Assembly: GCA_046760105.1 (NCBI GenBank)
Contig: JBHIDJ010000022.1
Coordinates: 1 to 32,829 of the forward strand
DNA: 32,829 nucleotides
Source: JBHIDJ01 sp046760105
GTDB lineage: Bacteria; Pseudomonadota; Gammaproteobacteria; Acidiferrobacterales; SPGG2
Reading direction: 5' to 3'
Shown here: in pieces, positions 8,282-16,577 of the stretch
Position numbering within the stretch: position 1 is the first letter of the stretch
How the letters are laid out: every line of letters begins with the position of its first letter
The notes under the pieces: generated by a model
Database searches by the model: none
Seen by the model: the letters and a program-made list of their open reading frames with translations, nothing else
Told to the model about the DNA's origin: nothing
Position numbers and translations under genes: made by a program

Positions 8282-10075
8282 ATGAGCGATTACGTCGCAC
8301 CGATTCGCGACATGGAGTTCGTACTGAACGAGCTGGCTGACCTCAACGCGATCGCAGCCTTACCGGGATATGAGCAAACCACACCCGATGTCGTCAGTGC
8401 AATCCTCGAGGAATCCGGCAAGTTGACCGCCGAGGTACTGGCGCCGCTCAATCAGGTGGGTGACCGTCAAGGATCGCGTTTAGTCGACGGCGTTGTGCAC
8501 ACCCCTGAGGGCTGGAAGGAAGCCTATGGCAAATTTATAGAGGGTGGATGGAACGGCCTTGCGTTGAGTCCGGAGTATGGTGGCCAGGGACTGCCGTGGC
8601 TGGTGGCAACAGCGGTGCAAGAGATGTGGCATGCGTCCAACATGTCCTTTGGTCTGTGTCCAATGCTCACGCAGGCGGCGGTGGAAGCCATCTTGAAACA
8701 CGGTTCAGATCAACAGAAGGAGATGTTTGTTCATCAACTCACAGCCGGTACGTGGGCTGGTACGATGAATCTGACTGAGCCACAGGCCGGTTCGGATTTA
8801 GGTGCGGTGCGTGCTAAAGCGGTACCGCAGGGCGACCACTATTTAATTTCCGGACAAAAAATCTTCATCACCTACGGTGAACACGATCTGACGGAGAACA
8901 TCATTCACCTTGTCCTCGCCCGCACACCGGACGCGCCTCCCGGTGTTAAAGGCATCTCCATGTTTATCGTGCCCAAGTACATCGTCGGCGAAGATGGCGG
9001 TCTGCAGGAGCGCAATGACGTTCGTTGTGTCTCCTTGGAGCACAAGTTGGGAATCAACGCGAGCCCGACAGCTGTACTCGCTTATGGTGACAGCGGCGGT
9101 GCTGTCGGTTACCTAATTGGCGAGGAAAATCGGGGGCTGGAGTATATGTTCACTATGATGAACCTCGCCCGACTCGTCGTGGGCGTGGAAGGGCTCGCTA
9201 TTGCGGAGCGTGCTTATCAGCAGGCGCGTGATTACGCCAAAGAACGCGTGCAAGGACGACCAGTTAGTGCGCACGAAGGGGATCGCATCACCATCATTCA
9301 TCACCCGGACGTGCGTCGCATGCTCATGACTATGAAGTCGCAGGTCGAGGCCATGCGTGCTGTCGCGTACGTCGCGATGGCGGCATTCGACAAGGCCCTG
9401 CGCCACTCGGAGCCCGAAGAGCAACGCCGGCAACAAGAGCTTGTGGATCTGTTGACACCCGTTGTCAAGGGTTGGTGTACGGAACTGAGCGTTGAGATGG
9501 CATCCATCGGTGTGCAGGTGCACGGCGGTATGGGCTATATCGAGGAAACGGGTGCCAGTCAGCACCTGCGCGACGCACGCATCACCACCATCTACGAAGG
9601 AACGACCGGCATTCAGGCGAGTGACCTGGTCGGGCGAAAAGTCTTACGGAACAAGGGGGTAGCCGCGCGCAACTTGATCGACACCATCCGGCATTTCGAC
9701 AGCGAACTCGCTGATGTGCCCGGCGACGCAGTTAAGGCACTTCGCACCGGCTTGGCCGAGGGCGTAACGGCGTTGTCAAAGGCTACCGACTGGATCCTGA
9801 CTTCACATGACGACGATCCGCGACTTCCGTTGGCCGGTTCTGTTCCTTACCTTCACTTGTTCGGAACGGTGGTAGGCGGTTGGCAAATGGCGCGCGCGGC
9901 ACTTGTCGCGCAGCGCAAGCTCGAGGCGGGAGAGGGCGATCCACGATTCTACAAACGCAAGTTGACGACAGCGCGGTTTTACGCCGAGCAGATCATGCCG
10001 CTGACGGAAGCGTTACTGCACACGATCACGCACGGTTCGAGCGCAGCACTTGCACTAGACGACGATCAGTTTTAG
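8282..10075 (+). CDS. Large acyl-CoA dehydrogenase (DmdC / FadE-like, about 600 residues)
   Basis: This 597-residue FAD enzyme introduces the alpha,beta double bond into an acyl-CoA. It has the extended architecture with an extra C-terminal domain, as in DmdC-type and related long acyl-CoA dehydrogenases. Visible motifs are MNLTEPQAGSDLG (FAD/substrate loop), KIFITYGEHD, the middle beta-domain LEHKLGINASPTA, and QVHGGMGYIEETG before RITTIYEGTTGIQ, where E439 is the expected catalytic base. A GGGAGGGG-like ribosome-binding site precedes the ATG. It lies 113 bp after the AMACR-like gene and 43 bp before enoyl-CoA hydratase. Electrons would go through ETF to the ETF-QO at 13418-15049. The substrate is unknown; 3-methylmercaptopropionyl-CoA is possible, but branched or long acyl-CoA is equally plausible. 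Confidence 0.88.
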   Translation: MSDYVAPIRDMEFVLNELADLNAIAALPGYEQTTPDVVSAILEESGKLTAEVLAPLNQVGDRQGSRLVDGVVHTPEGWKEAYGKFIEGGWNGLALSPEYGGQGLPWLVATAVQEMWHASNMSFGLCPMLTQAAVEAILKHGSDQQKEMFVHQLTAGTWAGTMNLTEPQAGSDLGAVRAKAVPQGDHYLISGQKIFITYGEHDLTENIIHLVLARTPDAPPGVKGISMFIVPKYIVGEDGGLQERNDVRCVSLEHKLGINASPTAVLAYGDSGGAVGYLIGEENRGLEYMFTMMNLARLVVGVEGLAIAERAYQQARDYAKERVQGRPVSAHEGDRITIIHHPDVRRMLMTMKSQVEAMRAVAYVAMAAFDKALRHSEPEEQRRQQELVDLLTPVVKGWCTELSVEMASIGVQVHGGMGYIEETGASQHLRDARITTIYEGTTGIQASDLVGRKVLRNKGVAARNLIDTIRHFDSELADVPGDAVKALRTGLAEGVTALSKATDWILTSHDDDPRLPLAGSVPYLHLFGTVVGGWQMARAALVAQRKLEAGEGDPRFYKRKLTTARFYAEQIMPLTEALLHTITHGSSAALALDDDQF

Positions 10076-10082
10076 AAACACA

Positions 10083-10105
10083 CCCTCCCCATTTATCGGG
10101 GAGGG
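10083..10105 (+). promoter_or_regulatory. Intercistronic hairpin covering the hydratase ribosome-binding region
   Basis: CCCTCCCC (10083-10090) pairs perfectly with GGGGAGGG (10098-10105) around a 7-nt loop. The right arm is part of the G-rich tract that precedes the hydratase ATG at 10119. It has no T-run, so it is not an intrinsic terminator. It may stabilise the upstream message or mask the ribosome-binding site. Confidence 0.5.
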
Positions 10106-10118
10106 GCGGGGAAGAGCG

Positions 10119-10895
10119 ATGAACTACGAAAACATCCTGGTGGAAAAACGCGGTGCTGTGGGGCTCATCACGTTAAACCGTCCGAAAGCGCTGAACGCGC
10201 TATCGAGTGCACTGATGGCGGAACTCGCGCAAGCGCTCGATGAGTTCGAGGCCGATAACACAATCGGCGCCATGGTGCTGACCGGCAGTGAGAAGGCATT
10301 TGCTGCCGGCGCCGATATTAAGGAAATGCAGCACAAGGATTACATGGAGGTCTATCTTTCTGATTTCATTACATCAGGGTGGGAGCGCATCGTGAGTTGC
10401 CGCAAACCGGTCATTGCTGCGGTTGCCGGCTATGCGCTTGGCGGTGGGTGCGAGCTTGCAATGATGTGCGATTTCATTATCGCGGCGGACAGTGCCAAAT
10501 TCGGACAGCCGGAGGTCACGCTTGCAATCATCCCCGGGGTAGGCGGTACGCAGCGGCTAACGCGTTTCATAGGGAAATCCAAAGCGATGGAACTGTGCCT
10601 GACGGGCCGCATGATGGATGCAGAGGAAGCGGAACGGGCTGGGTTGGTGAGCCGGATCGTACCCGCTGCGGAGCTCGTCGACGAGGCCGTCCAGACGGCT
10701 GCAAAGATAGCGGACTTCTCGCGGCCCATAGTGATGATGATAAAGGAATCCGTCAATCGCGCTTACGAGATGACACTCGCCGAAGGCATACGTTTTGAAC
10801 GGCGGCTGTTTCACTCGGCCTTTGCCACCGAGGATCAAAAGGAGGGCATGGCCGCCTTTATCGAGAAACGTAAGCCGGCGTTCAAGCATAGGTGA
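10119..10895 (+). CDS. Enoyl-CoA hydratase (crotonase)
   Basis: This 258-residue crotonase hydrates trans-2-enoyl-CoA to 3-hydroxyacyl-CoA. Both catalytic glutamates are present: E112 in GYALGGGCELAMMCD and E132 in FGQPEVTLAIIPG, with the usual 20-residue spacing. The oxyanion-hole segment FAAGADIKEM and the C-terminal EGMAAFIEKRKPAFKHR are typical of short-chain hydratase (mitochondrial ECHS1 type). It is the last gene of the plus-strand operon 6987-10895 and converges with the GNAT gene. It complements the upstream dehydrogenase directly. It contrasts with the crotonase at 19696-20502, which lacks both glutamates. Confidence 0.93.
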   Translation: MNYENILVEKRGAVGLITLNRPKALNALSSALMAELAQALDEFEADNTIGAMVLTGSEKAFAAGADIKEMQHKDYMEVYLSDFITSGWERIVSCRKPVIAAVAGYALGGGCELAMMCDFIIAADSAKFGQPEVTLAIIPGVGGTQRLTRFIGKSKAMELCLTGRMMDAEEAERAGLVSRIVPAAELVDEAVQTAAKIADFSRPIVMMIKESVNRAYEMTLAEGIRFERRLFHSAFATEDQKEGMAAFIEKRKPAFKHR

Positions 10896-10956
10896 TTCGC
10901 GCAGTCGTTCGCTCCGTGATTGAGCGGCGATAGGTTGTCGCGCCGGAGAACCTCGG

Positions 10957-11454
10957 CTACCGTGCCTCAACGTCAAGCGACTTCAAAAGCAGTGACACGG
11001 TCTTGTTACCCCCTTCGGTTATCTGCTGGCCGACTTCTTTGAATCCAAACTCCCTGTGAAATACGACTGAGGCATCGTTCCTCGGTCGGATATTCACCTC
11101 ACAGGTGAGAGCCGGGGCGACATGCTGCGCGAAGGTCTGCACGTCCTCGTACAGTCTTCGCGCGATGCCGCGCCGGCGTGCTGATGGCGCGACCACAATC
11201 CGGTCTATGTACACGAAGCTCGAGTAGCGATCGCGAAACCACAGGAAGTTTGAACTGGTGTAATCTGCGTCTGGCGTCAAGGCAACGAGAAAGCCAACAA
11301 TCGTGTCATCCCAAGAGACAACCCGAAAGTAGGTCGCATGGACAGCGAACCACGCAATCGTTTCTAGCGAAACGCTATTCACGTGTGGCACGGCCGCCTC
11401 GTTCAAGCACAAGACCGTAGGTAAGTCATTCTTGATGATGTCGCGGATTTTCAC
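10957..11454 (-). CDS. GNAT family N-acetyltransferase
   Basis: This 165-residue single-domain acetyltransferase has the acetyl-CoA-binding motif A as IDRIVVAPSARRRGIARRLYED (split here as IDRIVVAPSA and RRRGIARRLYED, residues about 83-104). A C-terminal NDASVVFHREFGFKEVG segment is typical of the fold. The substrate is unknown. It converges with the plus-strand beta-oxidation operon across 61 bp and is the last of the minus-strand accessory genes. The ribosome-binding site is weak. Confidence 0.8.
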   Translation of the reverse strand: MKIRDIIKNDLPTVLCLNEAAVPHVNSVSLETIAWFAVHATYFRVVSWDDTIVGFLVALTPDADYTSSNFLWFRDRYSSFVYIDRIVVAPSARRRGIARRLYEDVQTFAQHVAPALTCEVNIRPRNDASVVFHREFGFKEVGQQITEGGNKTVSLLLKSLDVEAR

Positions 11455-11501
11455 GGTCTAACCGGCGGCAAGCCCATTCGCCTGTTAGCTGTACGCGAAG
11501 A

Positions 11502-12035
11502 TTACTTGAGCGGGCCGCGTATAAGTCGGATATCGTCGATCCAGACCGTACCTTTGCCGTCAATGACCAGGTTCAACTTTACGTTATCCGGATTTTCACC
11601 TTTCTTGAGGAAAAACGGTGTTTCCTGCGTTGACCAATCAACGTTCCCCGACAGCGGCGCATGCAACGCGCGCGAGAAGAACTCACCCTTTCCAGGAAAG
11701 TGACACCACATCTCCAGGTACACTTTCCCCTCAACGCCTTCCGTCCGTAGTTTTGCCTGATAAAGCAACCGCGCATTTTCAATGTCCAGGTCGCCGGTCT
11801 CGTAGAGTCGGAAAACCGTCGGCTTATCTGTCTTAAAACGCAACGAGCCTTTCCCATCCGAGGAAAGCTTCTTATCAATCTCTACACCCGTGCGAGTAAG
11901 GACGCGTTCCAACGAGTCTGCCGGGTAATGGATAATCTCGGCCACTTTAGCCTGACCCTTGGAGCAGCCGAGCACAGTAAGTAGTGCCAGGTACGCTAGC
12001 GCGGTGCTCACTTTTCGATTGCGCGTCATAATCAT
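11502..12035 (-). CDS. Predicted lipoprotein, jelly-roll-like hypothetical
   Basis: This 177-residue protein starts with a basic n-region and a hydrophobic stretch ending in a lipobox-like VLGC, so C24 would be lipidated. An AGAGG ribosome-binding site lies 8 nt before the ATG. The mature part has alternating beta segments (VFRLYETGDLDIENARLLY, KVYLEMWCHF, VKLNLVIDGKGTVWIDDIRL). This resembles the carbohydrate-binding-module-like or DUF-type jelly rolls that describe added physical effect terms. I cannot name the family. It lies 78 bp downstream of the PH-domain gene and is probably co-transcribed with it. Confidence 0.75.
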   Translation of the reverse strand: MIMTRNRKVSTALAYLALLTVLGCSKGQAKVAEIIHYPADSLERVLTRTGVEIDKKLSSDGKGSLRFKTDKPTVFRLYETGDLDIENARLLYQAKLRTEGVEGKVYLEMWCHFPGKGEFFSRALHAPLSGNVDWSTQETPFFLKKGENPDNVKLNLVIDGKGTVWIDDIRLIRGPLK

Positions 12036-12113
12036 ACTGTTTACCTCTTCGTGTCGAAAATCTCTCGCCAGAATCTGTTCGGTCTTCGACTGCGCCGCGG
12101 CCAGCGAGTCGTC

Positions 12114-12584
12114 TTAGGCGTTTTCGGATCTCGCTTTGCGGACCAGCTCGTTACCTTGCAGTTCCAAGCTTTCCGTGCGCTGAGCCAACGCACGGAGAAA
12201 AGACGTTTTGTTTTCTGGTGAGATGAGGGCAAGTCGCGATCTGCCGTTTTGCCGGTAATCGATTCGAAGCCGGTCCAGCGACCAAGCGGGCGCACTCAAT
12301 GGATTTCTGGTAGGCCGCACACGTTCAATCGCTGATAGAGGAATCTCGAACCGCAACAGGCCACTTCGAATCCGCAGGCTTGATCTTGTTATTTCGTAAT
12401 CAACGGGATAGGCAAGCGCCAGGATGATCCCTACATAGAACAAAGCGCTACCAAGCACGCTCCATGTGGCGGGGTCACTGAGGCCCTGGACAGAGACGTG
12501 GTAGATCGCAACCCCAACGAGGGCGAGGCCCGGGACAACCACGAGCAATACAATCCACGGGTCTTTCTTGGATGGATAGGTCAT
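12114..12584 (-). CDS. Bacterial PH-domain membrane protein
   Basis: This protein has 156 residues from the ATG at 12584. A TTG at 12596 would add four residues; neither start has a strong ribosome-binding site. Two transmembrane segments (about residues 9-29 and 42-60) are followed by a cytoplasmic PH-like domain: YEITRSSLRIRSGLLRFEIP, then AIERVRPTRNPLSAPAWSLDRL and ISPENKTSFLRAL. This pattern matches small bacterial PH proteins of the bPH_4 / DUF1200 type, whose function is not established. It is the likely partner in transcription of the downstream lipoprotein. Confidence 0.78.
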   Translation of the reverse strand: MTYPSKKDPWIVLLVVVPGLALVGVAIYHVSVQGLSDPATWSVLGSALFYVGIILALAYPVDYEITRSSLRIRSGLLRFEIPLSAIERVRPTRNPLSAPAWSLDRLRIDYRQNGRSRLALISPENKTSFLRALAQRTESLELQGNELVRKARSENA

Positions 12585-12868
12585 CCGCTGGTGCAAACCG
12601 TTTTCATCTCGGACATGCTCCTAAGCGATTGATACGCTTGATAAAACTCCATTGTTCGGCCCACCGGCGCTCTGCTGACAAGGCTCCGGGAGACCGGTGC
12701 ATACAAATCATTTTAGTAGAATTTAGGACTCTTACTTAACGAGGTGGCAGGCGTTTACTCCTTCGATCACCTCAAGATCTTCCCTGGTGTCATTAGCAAC
12801 AGCGTTCAGCCGGCGAGCAGACGTCGCGCCCAAATTCTTTGGCAAATAGACTCCATCCTTGTGTTTTT

Positions 12869-13330
12869 TTAAGTAAGTTGTCGTCGCACGAACCAAACAA
12901 CAAGCGGAGGTAAGATGATCCATTGTAACAACGGGCTCAAGCCGGTGCCCAAGATAGGGAGAGTTGGCATCGTAGTCACGTATTGCCATCGACCATAAAC
13001 CTCCGTCGCCAGGAACTCAAAAACGATCGTAATCACCACGCCTACGGCCACAAAGCCTGCTACCTGACCCCAGGCAGGCTGAAGAACCCACCGGCGCGAC
13101 TTAGTGAGTGCAGCGACGACCCAAAAGGCGGTAAGCGCGATGCCGACATCACCAAGCGTAGCTTTGGTGTAGACCTGAGTCGTATCCCAAATCGTCCAGT
13201 GCGACGGTTCGACAAAGAACGGCATCTGCTGCATCTCCCACACGAAGTGCAGCAGAAAGGAAAAGATCGCAACGTTTACCTCCGGAAGATCAAGGACACG
13301 AAACGGTATTGACAGATGCCGTCTAACCAC
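12869..13330 (-). CDS. Four-helix integral membrane protein, unknown function
   Basis: This 153-residue protein starts at GTG (13330). No in-frame ATG lies nearby and no clear ribosome-binding site is visible. Four hydrophobic helices are seen: NVAIFSFLLHFVWEMQQM (19-36), GIALTAFWVVAAL, GQVAGFVAVGVVITIVFEFL and LSPLLQWIILPPLVVWFV. A KATLGDVG motif lies before helix 2. Acidic and aromatic residues inside the helices (FVWEM, VFEFLA) are unusual and may be functional. I recognise it only as a conserved-looking hypothetical membrane protein. It lies downstream of the ETF-QO gene on the same strand. Confidence 0.7.
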   Translation of the reverse strand: MVRRHLSIPFRVLDLPEVNVAIFSFLLHFVWEMQQMPFFVEPSHWTIWDTTQVYTKATLGDVGIALTAFWVVAALTKSRRWVLQPAWGQVAGFVAVGVVITIVFEFLATEVYGRWQYVTTMPTLPILGTGLSPLLQWIILPPLVVWFVRRQLT

Positions 13331-13417
13331 AGTTTACGCTCTGAAGATGTTTAAGTAACTCTTGCGGTAATCTTGGTGCTGTGTAGAAGTCGGCGTGCAA
13401 TCAGATTCTGTCTTGCG

Positions 13418-15049
13418 TCACATGTTGGGGTAATTCGGTCCACCACCACCATCCGGTACAACCCAGTTAATGTTCTGCGTTGGATCTTTGATGTCGCAGG
13501 TTTTGCAGTGGACACAGTTTTGCGCGTTGATTTGTAGACGTGGATTCGATCCGCCTTCATCACGCACGATCTCATAGACGCCCGCGGGGCAGTAGCGTTG
13601 CTCCGGTGCGTCGTACTCTTTCAAGTTGATCTCGATAGGGACGGAGGGGTCCTTAAGTTGCAGATGAACTGGTTGGTTTTCCTCGTGGTTGGTACCTGAG
13701 AGAAAAACAGATGATAACTTGTCGAAGGTAATTTCACCGTCGTACTTGGGATACTCAATCGGGCGACAGTCACTCGCCTTCTTGAGAGATTGGTGATCAT
13801 TATGGTGGTGCAGTGTCCACGGAGCCCGGCCGCGTAGCAGATAAGTATCCAGTCCGGCATAGATAAAGCCACCGTAAAGACCCCAGCGAAATCCAGGACG
13901 TATATTGCGGACACGGTAGAGCTCATCCCACAGCCACGTTTTGTTGAGACGCTCGGGGTAAGCTGTCAGCTCGCTGTCTTGCCCTGCGCGCAGTGCCTCG
14001 AAGGCGGCTTCTGCCGCCGTCATGCCTGACTTCAGTGCAGTATGCGTACCCTTGATCTTGGGCACGTTTAAGAAGCCAGCGCAGTCACCGATGAGCGCAC
14101 CACCGGGGAAAGTAAGCTTTGGAATGGACTGGTAGCCGCCTTCATTCAGCGCTCGTGCGCCATAGGCGATGCGTCGTCCGCCGACAAAGGTCGGGCGAAT
14201 GGAAGGGTGAGTCTTGAAGCGTTGAAACTCGTCGTACGGACTGAGATGAGGATTTTCGTAATCGAGGCCGATCACAAAGCCAACCGCAACCTGACTATCT
14301 TCCAGATGATAGATAAAGGAGCCGCCATAGGTGCGTGAATCAAGTGGCCAGCCCAATGTGTGGATGACCAGTCCCTGTTGATGTTTCGCCGGGTCCACTT
14401 CCCACAGCTCTTTGATGCCGATACCGAACGTCTGTGGATCGACGCCGTCTCGCAGCTTGAAACGCTCAAACAGCGTTTTCGTCAAGGAGCCACGGCACCC
14501 TTCAGCGAACAGCGTGTACTTGGCATGTAACTCTATACCCGGTTGATAGTTGTCGGTTGGTTTGCCATCGCGCCCTATGCCCATGTCGCCGGTGGCGACA
14601 CCCTTTACCCGGCCACCTTCGTCATACAAAACCTCGGCGGCAGCAAAACCCGGGTAGACTTCAACGCCGAGTTCCTCAGCCCTTTCCGCTAACCAGCGAC
14701 ACAGATTCCCCAAACTGATGATGTAATTGCCATGGTTTTTCATCTGCGGCGGCGTGGGGAGCCGGATCTTGGTTCTTGCGGTCAGGTAGAGGAAACGATC
14801 TTTGGTCACCGACGTCTTTATCGGCGCGCCTTGCTCCCTCCAGTCCGGAAGCAATTCGTTTAGCGAGCGCGGCTCGAGCACCGCACCGGAAAGGATATGT
14901 GCGCCGACCTCCGAGCCTTTTTCGACGATGCACACACTCACGTCGTGGTCGTGCTCAGCACTCAGTTGTTTGAGCCGGATTGCTGCGGACAGTCCCGATG
15001 GACCCGCACCAACGATCACCACATCGTATTGCATCGATTCGCGTTCCAA
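13418..15049 (-). CDS. Electron transfer flavoprotein-ubiquinone oxidoreductase
   Basis: This 543-residue enzyme passes electrons from reduced ETF to ubiquinone at the membrane. It has an N-terminal FAD Rossmann motif GAGPSG (14-19) and the family signatures GAHILSGAVLEPRSL, GGFIYAGLDTYL and GCRGSLTK. A C-terminal [4Fe-4S] site has C487, C512, C515 and C518 (RYCPAGVYE and NCVHCKTCDIKDP). The length is normal for the family. The start taken is TTG at 15049, because GGAG lies 5 nt before it; the ATG at 15034 would have no ribosome-binding site. It serves the acyl-CoA dehydrogenases at 8282 and 23180. The ETF subunits themselves are not in the window. Confidence 0.95.
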   Translation of the reverse strand: MERESMQYDVVIVGAGPSGLSAAIRLKQLSAEHDHDVSVCIVEKGSEVGAHILSGAVLEPRSLNELLPDWREQGAPIKTSVTKDRFLYLTARTKIRLPTPPQMKNHGNYIISLGNLCRWLAERAEELGVEVYPGFAAAEVLYDEGGRVKGVATGDMGIGRDGKPTDNYQPGIELHAKYTLFAEGCRGSLTKTLFERFKLRDGVDPQTFGIGIKELWEVDPAKHQQGLVIHTLGWPLDSRTYGGSFIYHLEDSQVAVGFVIGLDYENPHLSPYDEFQRFKTHPSIRPTFVGGRRIAYGARALNEGGYQSIPKLTFPGGALIGDCAGFLNVPKIKGTHTALKSGMTAAEAAFEALRAGQDSELTAYPERLNKTWLWDELYRVRNIRPGFRWGLYGGFIYAGLDTYLLRGRAPWTLHHHNDHQSLKKASDCRPIEYPKYDGEITFDKLSSVFLSGTNHEENQPVHLQLKDPSVPIEINLKEYDAPEQRYCPAGVYEIVRDEGGSNPRLQINAQNCVHCKTCDIKDPTQNINWVVPDGGGGPNYPNM

Positions 15050-15250
15050 AGTTTCTCCACCTCTTGTTTAATGGGCGAACTATTATATCGACAGGCCAGG
15101 AGCGATAGATAGGGCAGAGCCTTACCCCGAGACTAGTTTGCATCCGATTGCGAAAGCCGCTAGCTTATATGCGATTTGTCGGCCAGACGTCGTTGAAGTG
15201 ACGGCGTGCCCGATTCTTCTATAAGCGATCACGAATAAGGAATAACTCGC

Positions 15251-15667
15251 TTGACATTCACCTTTCAAGACGCGAACGAGCGTATTCAAGGTACCCTGCC
15301 TGGTGTGCTCGGTGTCGAACTCTTTGAACTGCAACGTGGTTCGGTGGCGGGACGCCTTGTGTTGCGACCGGAACATCTTTCACCGAACGGCTATCTGCAT
15401 GCCGCTACGATAATTGTGCTGGCAGACACATGCTGTGGCAATGGCACACTCGCGAATTTACCCGAGGGGGCGGAGAACTTTACGACGGTTGAGCTTAAGT
15501 CGAATTTTCTTGGGACAGCGCACGAAGGGGCTATCTTGTGCCGGGCGCAGATGGTGCATGGCGGTCGTCGTACGCAGGTGTGGGACGCCACGGTCACCGA
15601 TGGGTCGGAAGAGCGCACGCTCGCGCTGTTCCGTTGCACGCAAATGATTCTCTACCCGCGGCAGTAA
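15251..15667 (+). CDS. PaaI-like hotdog thioesterase
   Basis: This 138-residue hotdog-fold protein has the pattern LSPNGYLHAATIIVLADTCCG followed by FTTVELKSNFLGTAHEGAI (given as FTTVELKSNF and LGTAHEGAI) and CRAQMVHGGRRTQVWDATVTD. It probably hydrolyses an acyl-CoA side product to free CoA. The start is TTG (15251), with AAGGA 9 nt upstream; no ATG is available before the core fold. It is divergent from ETF-QO, and an HSD10-like dehydrogenase follows after 54 bp, so the two probably form an operon. Confidence 0.83.
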   Translation: MTFTFQDANERIQGTLPGVLGVELFELQRGSVAGRLVLRPEHLSPNGYLHAATIIVLADTCCGNGTLANLPEGAENFTTVELKSNFLGTAHEGAILCRAQMVHGGRRTQVWDATVTDGSEERTLALFRCTQMILYPRQ

Positions 15668-15721
15668 CGGATTTGTCACGTTTTCTAGTTATCAATCGAT
15701 AAGGAGACATTTGGAGGATCT

Positions 15722-16486
15722 ATGCACGTCAGAGGGTATGCAGCAATTGTGACTGGTGGTGGCTCAGGGATGGGCGCCGAAACTGGGCGGTTTCTCGCCA
15801 CGGCGGGGGCGAAGGTGGCGTTATTCGATGTGAATGTCGCTGGCGCGCAAGCGGTCGCTAAAGAGATAGGGGGCCTGGCGGTCGAATGTGATGTTACGGA
15901 TGCTGCCAGTGCGGAAGCCGCCGTCGCCAAAGCGCGAGACGCCCACGGCCCGGCGCGAATTTGCATCAACTGTGCGGGTATTGCGACCGCTAAGCGCATC
16001 GTGGGGCGCGACGGGCCGATGGCGCTCGATGACTTTACCAAGGTGATCAATGTTAACCTGGTGGGCACCTTTAATATCATGCGTCTGGCGGCGGCGGATA
16101 TGCGCGGGCTCGACCCAGTAGAGGAGACTGACGAACGCGGCGTGATCATTTGCACTGCCTCGATAGCCGCGTTTGAGGGGCAGGTCGGTCAGGCCGCCTA
16201 TAGTGCTTCAAAGGGTGGTATCGTCTCGCTTACGCTTCAGGCGGCTCGCGAGTTTTCCGGTGCTGGCATCCGTGTTGTCACCATCGTACCGGGACTCGTC
16301 GCGACCCCGATGCTGCTTGGTATGCCGCAGGAAGTTCAGGACAGCCTTGCACAACAGGTGCCGTTTCCCAAACGATTCGGCAGGCCGGATGAGTATGCGA
16401 AGCTTGTGATGCATGTCATCGACAACGAGATGATCAACGGCGATTGCATCCGTTTGGACGGCGCTATCCGCATGCAACCGAAGTAA
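15722..16486 (+). CDS. HSD10-like 3-hydroxyacyl-CoA dehydrogenase (type II, SDR)
   Basis: This 254-residue short-chain dehydrogenase would oxidise 3-hydroxyacyl-CoA with NAD. It carries TGGGSGMG (11-18), D36 after beta-2 (NAD preference), NCAG (83-86) and the catalytic set S147, Y160, K164. The segments AFEGQVGQAAYSASKGGIV, VPFPKRFG and IRLDGAIRMQP are nearly those of mammalian HSD17B10, which acts on 2-methyl-3-hydroxybutyryl-CoA in isoleucine breakdown. This makes 2-methyl-branched 3-hydroxyacyl-CoA a likely substrate. A strong GGAGG site lies 4 nt before the ATG. It supplies the dehydrogenase step missing from the 6987-10895 operon. Confidence 0.92.
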   Translation: MHVRGYAAIVTGGGSGMGAETGRFLATAGAKVALFDVNVAGAQAVAKEIGGLAVECDVTDAASAEAAVAKARDAHGPARICINCAGIATAKRIVGRDGPMALDDFTKVINVNLVGTFNIMRLAAADMRGLDPVEETDERGVIICTASIAAFEGQVGQAAYSASKGGIVSLTLQAAREFSGAGIRVVTIVPGLVATPMLLGMPQEVQDSLAQQVPFPKRFGRPDEYAKLVMHVIDNEMINGDCIRLDGAIRMQPK

Positions 16487-16497
16487 CTGCCAACACC

Positions 16498-16560
16498 CAA
16501 CGCAGAGACGCAGAGGGCAAAAGGATTATGGATCTAAAAATTCTTTGCGCCTTGGCGTTG
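16498..16560. repeat. Imperfect palindromic intergenic repeat (CGCAGAGACGCAGAG type)
   Basis: CAACGCAGAGACGCAGAGGG at the left mirrors TTTGCGCCTTGGCGTTG at the right around an A/T-rich centre. It lies between two convergent genes. I recall similar CGCAAAGACGCAAAG palindromes dispersed in other proteobacterial genomes, but cannot verify copies outside this window. A transcribed hairpin could end or protect messages from both sides. Confidence 0.6.
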
Positions 16561-16577
16561 AGTGGTTCGGAGTAAAT

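Noticed and set aside
12732..12989. 85-codon minus-strand frame overlapping the end of the four-helix membrane protein
   Set aside because: The first half is an out-of-frame reading of the membrane gene. The second half (KDGVYLPKNLGATSARRLNA and onward) looks slightly protein-like, but no start or ribosome-binding site supports a separate gene.
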